This document shows positions 16,353 to 25,075 of a stretch of DNA of 64,000 nucleotides, in pieces. Made by a program: the position numbers and the translations under genes. The notes beneath the pieces are model-generated. The model was not told the origin of the DNA and made no database searches. It was given only the letters and a program-made list of their open reading frames with translations. The stretch is from Megamonas funiformis. Lineage in GTDB: Bacteria > Bacillota > Negativicutes > Selenomonadales > Selenomonadaceae. The DNA is taken from positions 310,001 to 374,000 of the forward strand of contig NZ_CP048627.1 of NCBI RefSeq assembly GCF_010669225.1. The letters are read 5' to 3'. Position 1 is the first letter of the stretch. Each line of letters starts with the position of its first letter.

Positions 16353-17546
16353 TTATTTTAAACGATAGAGATGTTTTTTCTTGCTTAAATATTTAATAGG
16401 TGGAGTAGTTATTGTTTCATTTTTAGTACTTTTTTTTATGATATGATTATGTCGGTCTACGCTTAAAACTAAGCCTATGCTAATCATATTTAAGATAAGT
16501 GAAGTACCACCATAGCTGATGAACGGTAAAGGTACACCAACTACAGGAACAATACCGATAACCATAGCCATATTGCCAGTAGCTTGACCTACAATCAATA
16601 AAGTAATGCCACATACAAGCATTTTGCCAAAATTATCTTTAGTGCGTAGAGCAATTTTTATACAATAAAAAGCTAGTGCAATTAAAAGTAAAAAGACAAT
16701 AAAAGCGCCCATAAATCCTATTTCTTGGCAAAAAACAGCAAAGGCAAAGTCTGTATGAGATTCAGGTAGATAAGAATATTTACTAAATCCATGACCTAAG
16801 CCCATGCCAGAAAATCCTCCAGAACCAATAGCCAAGATGGATTGAACTATTTGATAACCATCTTCTTGGGAACGAGACCAAGGGTCATACCAACTATTGA
16901 TACGGTCTAAACGATATGGTTGGAAGGTTGCTAAAAGTGTAAGTAAGATAAAACCAATACCACAGATTATACCAATCCATTTTTTGGATAGACCAGCAAT
17001 AAAATACATAATGGTTGGAATACCAATGATGATAAGTGCAGTTCCCATATCAGGTTGAGCTTCAACAAAACCTGCAATTATTAGACATAGAAGAAATATA
17101 ATATTTTTTTGAGGATTTACCGTTATAGGAATTTTTTTATCTATACATTGACCAAGATAAGAAGCACTGATGATAATGGTAACAATTTTGGCGATTTCAG
17201 AAGGTTGAAATTGCATAAATCCAAGTGATAGCCAACGCTTAGAACCATTTACAGTAACACCCATAATTAATACAGCACTTAAGGATAAAATCGTTATGAC
17301 TGTAAGCAGTAAAGATTTATTTTTTAATTTTTTATAATTAAATCTAGAAGTTAAAGCAAAAGCGACAAATCCAATTAACAAACTTATTAAATGACGAATT
17401 AAAAAGAAATAGGGATTTTCAAAGTTAGTATAAGCAGTTATTAAGCTGGCACTACAAATATTTATAGTGCCAATGACAATCAGGATAAACATGATACAGG
17501 TGATAGCTTCCATATCATTTATCCAAAATTTTTGCTTAGTCAACAT
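16353..17546 (-). CDS. ftsW: FtsW/SpoVE-type SEDS peptidoglycan glycosyltransferase
   Basis: Polytopic SEDS protein polymerising lipid II with a partner class B PBP. 397 aa with about ten membrane segments. Signatures: NGSKRWLSLGFMQFQPSE, the catalytic aspartate motif QPDMGTA, and GLGHGFSKYSYLPESHTDFAFAVFCQEIGF, where LPESHTDF is the FtsW-type rather than RodA-type form. The C-terminal ISYGGTSL motif is present. It overlaps the trmB stop by one base (TAATG), so the two are coupled; trmB is an unusual partner because ftsW normally sits in the mur/dcw cluster. This may therefore be a second, non-dcw SEDS protein. Confidence 0.9.
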   Translation of the reverse strand: MLTKQKFWINDMEAITCIMFILIVIGTINICSASLITAYTNFENPYFFLIRHLISLLIGFVAFALTSRFNYKKLKNKSLLLTVITILSLSAVLIMGVTVNGSKRWLSLGFMQFQPSEIAKIVTIIISASYLGQCIDKKIPITVNPQKNIIFLLCLIIAGFVEAQPDMGTALIIIGIPTIMYFIAGLSKKWIGIICGIGFILLTLLATFQPYRLDRINSWYDPWSRSQEDGYQIVQSILAIGSGGFSGMGLGHGFSKYSYLPESHTDFAFAVFCQEIGFMGAFIVFLLLIALAFYCIKIALRTKDNFGKMLVCGITLLIVGQATGNMAMVIGIVPVVGVPLPFISYGGTSLILNMISIGLVLSVDRHNHIIKKSTKNETITTPPIKYLSKKKHLYRLK

Positions 17547-18214
17547 TATTTTTTATCCTGCTTAGTAAAAGTTACCTCACAGCGATTGATTTTTTCACCG
17601 AAACCGCTAAATTTACGTTCATATTCTGTCATGATATTGTTAGCTTGATATTCACTATTATGAAGGTCAAAAGTAAGTGCATTTACTTTTAAATTAGCAA
17701 GTTCAAATTGTTCTAATGAAAAATCAAATAGAGGTCTATTGTCGGTTTTAAAGAATAATTCCCCATTATCTTTTAAGAGTTTGCGATATTTTTCCAAAAA
17801 TCCTACATAAGTTAAACGTCTTTTTGCATGACGAGCTTTTGGCCATGGGTCGCAGAAATTGATATAAAAACGGTCAACTTCATCTTCAGCAAAGATATTT
17901 TCAATTTGTTCGATATTAAATACCATTAAGCGAACATTAGTTAAGCCAAGTTCTTTTACTTTTTTAGCAGCATAGTATAAAACATCTTGTTGAAGTTCTA
18001 TACCGATAAAATTAACTTCAGGATGAAGAGCTGCTGTTTTACTGATGAAATCTCCTTTTCCTGTGCCAAGTTCTACATAAAGAGGTGCCTGACGGTCAAA
18101 TACTTCATGCCAATGACCTTTAATTTCTTCAGAAGGACTTTGTCCTTTAGTATATACAAAATCATTAAAATCTAAAATAGCTTCATCAATCCAAGGTTTT
18201 CTTCGTAAACGCAA
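17546..18214 (-). CDS. trmB: tRNA (guanine-N7)-methyltransferase TrmB
   Basis: SAM-dependent methylation of G46 in tRNA. Rossmann-fold SAM motif VELGTGKGDFI, acidic IGIELQQDV and the family signature FCDPWPKARHAKRRL. Start: an ATG at 18244 would place the AAGGAGA ribosome site (18221-18227) inside the gene; TTG at 18214 is six bases after that site and gives the family N-terminus MRLRRKPWIDEA, so TTG is chosen (222 aa). First gene of the pair with ftsW. Confidence 0.94.
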   Translation of the reverse strand: MRLRRKPWIDEAILDFNDFVYTKGQSPSEEIKGHWHEVFDRQAPLYVELGTGKGDFISKTAALHPEVNFIGIELQQDVLYYAAKKVKELGLTNVRLMVFNIEQIENIFAEDEVDRFYINFCDPWPKARHAKRRLTYVGFLEKYRKLLKDNGELFFKTDNRPLFDFSLEQFELANLKVNALTFDLHNSEYQANNIMTEYERKFSGFGEKINRCEVTFTKQDKK

Positions 18215-18289
18215 AATAATTCTCCTTTTTATAAATATATTCAAAGATTATTTTATCACAAAAGATTTATAAATACATGGTTTTTACAT

Positions 18290-18333
18290 AAAAAGCTTCT
18301 GTTCTTTTTTAGAGTCGAGAACAGAAGCTTTTT
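18290..18333 (-). terminator. Terminator of the TauE/SafE gene
   Basis: 16-bp perfect stem (18290-18305 with 18318-18333) just beyond the gene end; minus-strand tail is T-rich. Confidence 0.92.
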
Positions 18334-18335
18334 GC

Positions 18336-19121
18336 TTAAAATAAGAGATTGCTTTCAACAATCATGCGAATACCTAATAAGAATAAAGAAATGCAAAGAA
18401 GTAAAATGATACTGCGAGGTTTAGTTTTCTTAGATAATCTAGCACCGATTTGAGCGCCGATTACAGCACCAAAACCAACAGCAAGAGCAGGTATCCAAAC
18501 GATATGATTTAAAAATATATGAGATGTAACACCCATAAAAGAGGAAACAGCTAAGACAAAATGAGATGTTGCAGTTGCCATATGTGGTGGAAAAGCAAGG
18601 GCATAAATCATAACAGGAACATGAATGATACCGCCACCAATACCAAAGATGCTAGAGATAAAACCTACAAACATACTTAAAATAATACCGAGTTTTTTGC
18701 GAGCTATAAATAAGGTTTCATCAAAATTTGTAGCGATAGCTTTTTTATTAGATGAATTCCAATACATGATAGCAGAGATGATTAAAATAAAGATACCATA
18801 ACTAAGACTGAAAGTAGGGCCTGTGAAATAATCACTGACAAGGCTACCTAAAATAGCTCCAGGAAGTGTAGCAATAGCAAAAGGAATGGCTGCTTTAAAA
18901 TAAACGCGATGTTGTTTTACATAAGCATATGTTCCTGAAAGTGCATTTAAAAATACACCAAATAATGAAGTACCAACGATTTCAGGAGCACTATGAAAAA
19001 TAGAAGGTGTGAGTGCAAAAGTAAAAAGTGGTATCATGATTAAACCACCACCAATACCTATTAAAGTACCAAATGTACCTACGCCAATACCGACGACAAA
19101 TAATACAAGAATTTCAATCAT
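18336..19121 (-). CDS. TauE/SafE-family membrane permease
   Basis: 261 aa with about eight membrane segments and the two duplicated family motifs GTLIGIGGGLIMIPLF and SSIFGIGGGIIHVPVM. Members are thought to export small organo-sulfur or carboxylate anions (sulfite, sulfoacetate and similar), but substrates are rarely known and none can be assigned here. It follows panE by about 40 bases in the same direction, so they may be co-transcribed. Confidence 0.88.
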   Translation of the reverse strand: MIEILVLFVVGIGVGTFGTLIGIGGGLIMIPLFTFALTPSIFHSAPEIVGTSLFGVFLNALSGTYAYVKQHRVYFKAAIPFAIATLPGAILGSLVSDYFTGPTFSLSYGIFILIISAIMYWNSSNKKAIATNFDETLFIARKKLGIILSMFVGFISSIFGIGGGIIHVPVMIYALAFPPHMATATSHFVLAVSSFMGVTSHIFLNHIVWIPALAVGFGAVIGAQIGARLSKKTKPRSIILLLCISLFLLGIRMIVESNLLF

Positions 19122-19160
19122 AAAAAAACCTTACTTTCATATTTTGTAATTTGTTATATT

Positions 19161-20084
19161 TTAGGCTATAAAACCAAAATGTTTAGCTACTAATTCATAG
19201 GCTGGCACAGCGATATTTTTGGCTTTTGCCATGCGAACAACTTCAAAAATGAGTCCATCAATTTCTGATTGACTGCCTTTTTGTAAGTCTTTTTGCATAG
19301 AAGCTGTAGTATCTGGTGTCATAGCATTTAATGTTTTTAAGTTTATATCAATGATATTTTCAGGAAGATTAATATTATAAGCTTTAGCTAGATTAATACA
19401 ATCTTTTGTTAAGGCAATGAATAAATCTTGTTCTTTTCCTTGTTTTTGCATGATACCTGCTGGTATATCAAAATAAGCTCCACAACTAGCATAAGGGGAG
19501 ATTAAAACGAATTTGCGGAAGGTATCTTCTGCGATATTTTCTGATAAGACAACGGAAATATTACTATCTTTAAGGTTTTGAGCAATTTGTTCTAATTGAT
19601 TTTTTAATGGAGTTTTTCCACGTGTGCCAAAGACGATGCGGAAAATATTACCTTTTTGAGATATTTCTCCAGGTGCAGAAATATAGGCAACAATATAGAT
19701 ACATCCTTCAATTACATTTGTATGAGGTAATTTAGGTGCTAGTCTATAACCTGTACCATAGATATTTAGTATAGGAATGATGATGGTATTTTCCTTGCTT
19801 ACTTTGGCTAAAAAAGGAATGATATCATCAAGAGCATATCCTTTGACAGAAATGAAAATTACATCAGGTATTTCATTTGTTTGAAGATATTGCTCTGTAG
19901 TCATTGCTTTTACGGGTTTTAAATTAAATTTGCCAATTCTATCAGAATTGATGGTAAGACCATTTTCGTTGATGGCTTCAAGATGTTTTCCACGAGCGAT
20001 AAAGGTTACATCATGATTATTTTTAGCTAAAAAACCACCGATGCAAGCTCCAGTTCCTCCAGTGCCGACAATGAGATATTTCAA
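19161..20084 (-). CDS. panE: 2-dehydropantoate 2-reductase (PanE/ApbA)
   Basis: NADPH-dependent reduction of ketopantoate to pantoate for coenzyme A. 307 aa: Rossmann motif VGTGGTGACIGG (6-17), catalytic lysine in VKGYALD, and the C-terminal SMQKDLQKGSQSEIDGLIFEVVRMA that supplies the conserved Glu. The family also contains ketoisovalerate-like reductases of other pathways, and no panB/panC/panD is adjacent, so the pathway is the usual assignment rather than proven. AGGAGG lies just upstream of the ATG. Confidence 0.88.
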   Translation of the reverse strand: MKYLIVGTGGTGACIGGFLAKNNHDVTFIARGKHLEAINENGLTINSDRIGKFNLKPVKAMTTEQYLQTNEIPDVIFISVKGYALDDIIPFLAKVSKENTIIIPILNIYGTGYRLAPKLPHTNVIEGCIYIVAYISAPGEISQKGNIFRIVFGTRGKTPLKNQLEQIAQNLKDSNISVVLSENIAEDTFRKFVLISPYASCGAYFDIPAGIMQKQGKEQDLFIALTKDCINLAKAYNINLPENIIDINLKTLNAMTPDTTASMQKDLQKGSQSEIDGLIFEVVRMAKAKNIAVPAYELVAKHFGFIA

Positions 20085-20170
20085 GAAAATCCCTCCTTAA
20101 ATATGATATAGTTATTATAGCAAAGTATAAAAGATTTTTCTTAATAAAATAAGAAAGTGAGATAAATAAT

Positions 20171-20452
20171 ATGAAAGAGATTGATTATGTAAAAATTTTT
20201 AAAGCGTTATCTGATGAAATGAGATTGAAAATTTTACAAGAAATTGCAAAACATGAGGAAATTTGTGTTTGTAAATTAATGGAAAAATTTGCTATAGCTC
20301 AAAGTAAATTATCTTATCATTTAAAATTATTGTTAGAAGCGAATTTAATAAAAGTAAAACCGCAGGGAAAATGGAATTTTTATAGTATTAATAGTTCTTT
20401 ATTGACAGAAGTATTTAGTCAAAAGGCGATAAAATTTTTTCAACATGAATAA
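20171..20452 (+). CDS. arsR: ArsR-family arsenic-sensing repressor
   Basis: 93-aa winged-helix repressor with the As(III)-binding motif EICVCKL (Cys32 and Cys34) at the start of the recognition region, followed by QSKLSYHLKLL. It controls the arsenic genes immediately downstream: two palindromic operators lie in the 69-base gap between it and the permease. I do not see the same palindrome in front of arsR itself, so autoregulation is uncertain. Confidence 0.92.
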   Translation: MKEIDYVKIFKALSDEMRLKILQEIAKHEEICVCKLMEKFAIAQSKLSYHLKLLLEANLIKVKPQGKWNFYSINSSLLTEVFSQKAIKFFQHE

Positions 20453-20458
20453 ATAGAC

Positions 20459-20486
20459 TTGTCATATCAAAAAAAATTGATATAAT
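20459..20486 (+). promoter_or_regulatory. ArsR-controlled promoter with overlapping operator
   Basis: TTGTCA at 20459-20464, 16 bases, TATAAT at 20481-20486. An inverted repeat ATATCAA-N6-TTGATAT (20464-20483) fills the space between the -35 and -10 boxes, the classic arrangement for repression by ArsR. Confidence 0.8.
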
Positions 20487-20489
20487 AAA

Positions 20490-20511
20490 CATATCAAAAA
20501 TATTTGATATG
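20490..20511. promoter_or_regulatory. Second ArsR operator
   Basis: Perfect inverted repeat CATATCAAA-N4-TTTGATATG centred 27 bases after the first operator, just before the permease RBS. Same ATATCAA core. Confidence 0.78.
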
Positions 20512-20521
20512 AGGTGAGATA

Positions 20522-21508
20522 ATGTTTGATTTTTTTGTTGAACAAATACTAGGAATGCAATGGCTAAATGATTTAGTTTGGTATGTATTAATAAATTATT
20601 TCCATGCAGACCAAAATTCAAATTGGTGGTCAAGTGCTCATTTTTTCTTTTATGACACGATAAAGATAACTATTTTATTAGTAACTTTAATTTATTTGAT
20701 ATCATATATTCAGTCGTATTTTCCACCAGAAAAGACAAAACGAATTTTAACGCATTTTGATGGTTTTACTGGAAATATAATTGCTGCACTACTTGGAACT
20801 GTAACGCCATTTTGTTCTTGTTCAAGTGTGCCTATTTTTATAGGTTTTATTAGAGCAGGATTACCTGTAGGCATGACTTTTTCTTTTTTGATATCTTCTC
20901 CTATGGTAGATGTGGCATCTATGCTTATGTTGATGTCGTTTTTTGGACCTGAATTTGCTATTTTTTATACAGTTGTAGGCGTAATATTAGCTGTTGTTGG
21001 CGGTAAAGTCTTATCGATAATGAAGGTTGAAAGATATTTGAAAAAATATGATGGAGCAATTAGAGATTTTTATGCTGAATCAGAGTATTTTAATCAAAGA
21101 CAAAGATTAAATTATGCTTTAAATGATACTAAAATTATCGTGAGAAAAGTTTTTCCTTATGTATTATTGGGCGTATTAATAGGTGCAGTAATTCATAATT
21201 GGATACCACAAGAATTTATTTTGAGTATTTTGGGAAATAATAATCCTTTTGCTGTTATTTTAGCTACAATTATTGGTATACCTATTTATGCTGATATATT
21301 TGGAACTTTGCCAATCGCTGAAGCTTTGTATTTAGTAGGTGTGCCAGCTGGTACGATTTTAGCATTGATGATGGCGATAACAGCTTTATCACTTCCATCA
21401 CTTATTATGCTCAGCCAAGTATTGCAAAGAAAATTATTGTTTTTATTTATAAGTATTGTAAGTATAGGGATTATTTTTGTAGGCTATGTTTTTAATTTTG
21501 TATTTTAA
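20522..21508 (+). CDS. ArsP/YraQ-family permease (organoarsenical efflux candidate)
   Basis: 328 aa, DUF318 permease with about eight to ten membrane segments and the hallmark TPFCSCSSVPIFIGF (cysteines about residues 98-100). ArsP proteins export trivalent methyl- and aromatic arsenicals; no ArsB or Acr3 is present, so this permease is the efflux partner of the cassette. It is separated from arsC by 16 bases. Whether it exports inorganic arsenite cannot be decided from sequence. Confidence 0.85.
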   Translation: MFDFFVEQILGMQWLNDLVWYVLINYFHADQNSNWWSSAHFFFYDTIKITILLVTLIYLISYIQSYFPPEKTKRILTHFDGFTGNIIAALLGTVTPFCSCSSVPIFIGFIRAGLPVGMTFSFLISSPMVDVASMLMLMSFFGPEFAIFYTVVGVILAVVGGKVLSIMKVERYLKKYDGAIRDFYAESEYFNQRQRLNYALNDTKIIVRKVFPYVLLGVLIGAVIHNWIPQEFILSILGNNNPFAVILATIIGIPIYADIFGTLPIAEALYLVGVPAGTILALMMAITALSLPSLIMLSQVLQRKLLFLFISIVSIGIIFVGYVFNFVF

Positions 21509-21524
21509 GATAGGAGTGTAAAAT

Positions 21525-21926
21525 TTGTTAAAAGTAGCATTTATTTGTGTGCATAATTCTTGTAGATCTCAAATGGCAGAGGTCATAGCTAAAGAAATGG
21601 GAAAAAATGTATTTGAAGCTTTTTCAGCAGGAACACAGTTAAAAAATCAAATAAATCCTGATGCAGTTCGTATTATGAAATCTTTAGGTTATGGTGATAT
21701 AACAAAGGTGCAAAGACCTAAATTATTGCAGGAATTACCAGAGATTGATATTGTTATAACTATGGGTTGTAATGTAGCTTGCCCTATGATTAAATGTAAA
21801 TATCGTGAAGATTGGGGTCTACAAGACCCTACAGGAAAATCTGATGAGGAATTTTTGAAAATTGTTGAGCAGATAAAAGCGAAAATGAATAATTTAATAG
21901 CTAGAATAAATAATAAAGAGTTGTGA
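21525..21926 (+). CDS. arsC: Arsenate reductase, low-molecular-weight phosphatase type (ArsC)
   Basis: 133 aa with the P-loop CVHNSCRS (Cys8-x5-Arg14) and the redox cysteines Cys82 and Cys86/91 in MGCNVACPMIKCKY, followed by the DP motif GLQDPTGKS. This is the thioredoxin-coupled ArsC class. Starts with TTG at 21525, eight bases after TAGGAG; no better ATG exists before the active-site motif. Co-transcribed with the permease. Confidence 0.9.
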   Translation: MLKVAFICVHNSCRSQMAEVIAKEMGKNVFEAFSAGTQLKNQINPDAVRIMKSLGYGDITKVQRPKLLQELPEIDIVITMGCNVACPMIKCKYREDWGLQDPTGKSDEEFLKIVEQIKAKMNNLIARINNKEL

Positions 21927-21933
21927 TATTGAA

Positions 21934-22581
21934 ATGGATTTTATAAAAATAGATAAAGAAAAATGGCAAAGAAAAAAAGTTTTTGAGCTGTATAGCAAAG
22001 ATGTTCCTTGCACTTATAGTATGACAATCAATTTAGATATCACAGATTTAAAAAATAAAATAGAGATAAAACAACTAAAATTTTTTCCTGTAATTTTATA
22101 TGGTTTGAGTAAGTTTGTTAATAAATATAAAGAATTCCGCATGGATTTAAATGAAGATGGAGAAATAGGATATTATGATAAAATAAATCCTATTTTTACA
22201 GTCTTTGAAGAAGCGCAAGAACAGTTTTATCAAGTGTGGACAAAATATGATGATGATTTTGAAGTGTTTTATCAAAATTATTTATTGGATATGAAAAATT
22301 ATCAACAGCAAGAGATAAAAAGCTCTAAATTATTATTAGAAAAAAATGTGTTTAATGTTTCTTGTGTTCCTTGGGTTAGTTTTACAGGTTTTAATTTGAA
22401 TTTAGCTAAAGGATATGATTATTATTTGCCTATTTTCACTATAGGAAAGTATTTTGAACAAGGTGAAAAAATATTATTGCCATTAGCTATTCAAGTACAT
22501 CATGGAGTATGTGATGGTTTTCATTTATCAAGATTTATAAATGATTTGCAAGAATGGTTGGATAAAACAGCTGAAATATAA
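21934..22581 (+). CDS. Chloramphenicol acetyltransferase (CatA) homologue
   Basis: 215 aa, the usual type-A CAT length. Catalytic signature HHGVCDGFH with His190 and structural Asp194; Ser149 in PWVSFTGFNLN and Arg13 in WQRKKVFELY match residues that bind substrate in CAT. It transfers acetyl from acetyl-CoA to chloramphenicol or a related hydroxyl acceptor. Seven bases after arsC with only a weak RBS, so translation is likely coupled. Finding a CAT gene as the last gene of an ArsR-regulated operon is unusual; actual resistance is inference. Confidence 0.87.
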   Translation: MDFIKIDKEKWQRKKVFELYSKDVPCTYSMTINLDITDLKNKIEIKQLKFFPVILYGLSKFVNKYKEFRMDLNEDGEIGYYDKINPIFTVFEEAQEQFYQVWTKYDDDFEVFYQNYLLDMKNYQQQEIKSSKLLLEKNVFNVSCVPWVSFTGFNLNLAKGYDYYLPIFTIGKYFEQGEKILLPLAIQVHHGVCDGFHLSRFINDLQEWLDKTAEI

Positions 22582-22612
22582 AAAAAGGCACTACAATTGT
22601 AGTGCCTTTTTA
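22582..22612. terminator. Terminator shared by the ars operon and pheT
   Basis: 13-bp stem AAAAAGGCACTAC (22582-22594) with its complement (22599-22611), AATT loop, T-rich on both strands. Confidence 0.93.
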
Positions 22613-22618
22613 TTTTTA

Positions 22619-25054
22619 TTAGCCACGAAGATTTGCATTGAAATCTTTTTGAAGTTTAGCCACGATTTTTTCGATTGCTGGGTCAATTTCAGCATCAGTT
22701 AATGTTTTATCATTGGATTGGAAAGTCAAGGAGAATGCTAAGCTTTTTTTGCCTTCTTCAACTTGTTTACCAGTGTAAACATCAAATAAAGTGATTTGAG
22801 TGAGATTTTGACCTGCTGCTTTAGTCATAGCTTTTTCGATATCAGCAGCATTTACATCAACATCTACGAGCATTGCAAGGTCACGGCTAGTTGCTGGATA
22901 TTTTGGTAATGCTTTATATTTGAAATCTTTAGCCATGTATTTCATAACAGTAGTAGCGTCAAGTTCAAAGATATATACAGGTTTTGTAATACCATAAGCA
23001 GAAAGTACAGCAGGATGAACTTCACCAACTGTTGCGATTACATCGCGACCTTTTTTGAAGAGAGCAGTTTTGCCTGGGTGCATAGCGTAGTGTGTACCAG
23101 CTTCAACTGTATAACGAGTTACACGAAGGTTTGCAAGTAATTCTTCGATAATGCCTTTAGCATCGTAGAAGTCTACCATATCATTTGTTTGGTTCCAGCC
23201 CTGAGCATTGCGACGACCAGTAATAGCACCTGCAATTTTTACAACTTCATCTGGAAGTTCTGTTACAGGAAGTGCTTTAGGGAAGAATACAGAACCTACT
23301 TCAAATAAAGCTACATCATCATTTTTACGAGCAAGATTGCGAGCAAGATTATCAAAAATACTGCTGAGTAATGTTGTACGAACGAGAGGATATTCGTCAG
23401 AAAGTGGGTTCATGATAGGTACAGCTTTACGAAGTGGACTATCTTGTGGAATGTTTAATTTATTGAATGTTTCTTCGTTAGTTAAAGCAAAGGAAATTGT
23501 TTCATAAAGTCCTTGGCTAGATAAGGAAGCTTTTACTTTATCGATAAATGTTTGTTTTGCAGATTGAGTTCCCTGCATAGAAACGCCATTTGGAAGCGTG
23601 GATTTAATTTTATCAAAACCATGTAAACGAGCAATTTCTTCGGAAATATCAGCCATGCAAGTTACATCATTTCTCCAAGATGGAACTTTAACAGTGATTT
23701 CATCATTTTCATCTTTTGTAACATCAAAACCAACGCTTGTAATGATATTAAGCATAACATCTTTAGCGATATTAGTGCCGAGGTGATTGTTGATTTGTTC
23801 TGGTGTGAAAGTAACATAATTAGCTTGTTTTGGATTTGGATATACATCTACAATTCCTTCGCAAACAGTGCAAGCACCCATTTCTTGAAGTAATTGAGCT
23901 GCTCTGTCGAGAGCTTTAATAGTAGTTTCGCTATCAACACCACGTTCAAAACGGCCAGAAGCTTCAGAAGAAAGACCGCAAGCACGAGCAGTTCTGCGGA
24001 TACATGGACCATAGAAATCAGCAGATTCTAATACTACAGTAGTAGTAGTGTCTGTGATTTCTGTTTCGAAACCACCCATGATACCAGCAAGACCAGCAGC
24101 TTTTTCGCTATCAGCGATTACGAGCATTTCACCTTTTGCTTTGCGAGAAGTATCATCAAGAGTATGAAGTTCTTCACCTTCAATAGCACGACGAGCAATT
24201 AATTTTTTGCCTGTGATTTTATCATAATCATAAGCATGCATAGGATGACCAAGTTCAATCATAACGAAGTTTGTAACGTCAACTACATTATTGATGGAAC
24301 GAATGCCAGCACCTTCAAGACGTTGTTGCATCCATTCAGGAGATGGGCCAATTTTTACATTTTTAAGCATACGTGTAGAGAAACGAGAGCATAAATCAGG
24401 GTCTGCGATTTCTACAGAGAAGATATCGTTTAATTTAGTGTTATCATCTTCATTAACTTTGATTTCAGGGAAATGTGGTTTGTTGCCAGTGATAGCAGCA
24501 ATTTCACGAACAAGACCGAAAACACTGAAGCAGTCTGCACGGTTAGCTGTAAGTTCAAATTCTAATACAACATCATTTAAACCTAATACATCTTTAGCAG
24601 GAATACCTACAGGAGTATCACTAGGTAAAATGAAGATACCAGTTTTTTGTTCTTCAGGTAATTTTTCAAGGTCAAGTTTTAATTCTTGAGCGGAGCAAAG
24701 CATACCATTAGAAGCTACACCACGAAGTTTACCTTTGGAGATTTTCATGCCGTTTGGTAAATGAGCACCTACCATAGCTACAGGAACAACTTGTCCTTCT
24801 GCTACGTTTTGAGCACCTGTTACAATGATGATATTTTCAGCAAGACCAACATTCATAGTACAGATTTGTAAGTGGTCAGAATTTTGATGTGGTTCAAGTT
24901 TTTCGATGCGACCAGTTACAACTTTTTCTAAACCTTCGCCAGGGTCTACAACATTTTCTACAGGAATACCAGCCATTGTGAGTTTATCAGCAAGCTGTTC
25001 TGGAGTTTCAGTAAAATCTATATAATCTTTAAGCCATTTAATAGAAACTTGCAT
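22619..25054 (-). CDS. pheT: Phenylalanyl-tRNA synthetase beta subunit (PheT)
   Basis: 811 aa, normal for bacterial PheT. Begins MQVSIKWLKDYIDF; tRNA-binding OB domain (about 40-150), B3/B4 editing domain (about 210-380, HPMHAYDYDKI), B5 domain (about 400-475), catalytic-like core and a C-terminal anticodon-binding ferredoxin-like domain (KYPATSRDLAMLVD). Forms the alpha2-beta2 enzyme with PheS, 21 bases upstream. AGGAGG precedes the ATG. Regulated by the T-box upstream of pheS. Confidence 0.97.
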   Translation of the reverse strand: MQVSIKWLKDYIDFTETPEQLADKLTMAGIPVENVVDPGEGLEKVVTGRIEKLEPHQNSDHLQICTMNVGLAENIIIVTGAQNVAEGQVVPVAMVGAHLPNGMKISKGKLRGVASNGMLCSAQELKLDLEKLPEEQKTGIFILPSDTPVGIPAKDVLGLNDVVLEFELTANRADCFSVFGLVREIAAITGNKPHFPEIKVNEDDNTKLNDIFSVEIADPDLCSRFSTRMLKNVKIGPSPEWMQQRLEGAGIRSINNVVDVTNFVMIELGHPMHAYDYDKITGKKLIARRAIEGEELHTLDDTSRKAKGEMLVIADSEKAAGLAGIMGGFETEITDTTTTVVLESADFYGPCIRRTARACGLSSEASGRFERGVDSETTIKALDRAAQLLQEMGACTVCEGIVDVYPNPKQANYVTFTPEQINNHLGTNIAKDVMLNIITSVGFDVTKDENDEITVKVPSWRNDVTCMADISEEIARLHGFDKIKSTLPNGVSMQGTQSAKQTFIDKVKASLSSQGLYETISFALTNEETFNKLNIPQDSPLRKAVPIMNPLSDEYPLVRTTLLSSIFDNLARNLARKNDDVALFEVGSVFFPKALPVTELPDEVVKIAGAITGRRNAQGWNQTNDMVDFYDAKGIIEELLANLRVTRYTVEAGTHYAMHPGKTALFKKGRDVIATVGEVHPAVLSAYGITKPVYIFELDATTVMKYMAKDFKYKALPKYPATSRDLAMLVDVDVNAADIEKAMTKAAGQNLTQITLFDVYTGKQVEEGKKSLAFSLTFQSNDKTLTDAEIDPAIEKIVAKLQKDFNANLRG

Positions 25055-25075
25055 TAAATATAATCCTCCTTAATA

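Noticed and set aside
24291-24689. 132-codon open frame antisense to pheT
   Set aside because: It lies wholly inside an unmistakable pheT, has no RBS and its protein has no recognisable features.
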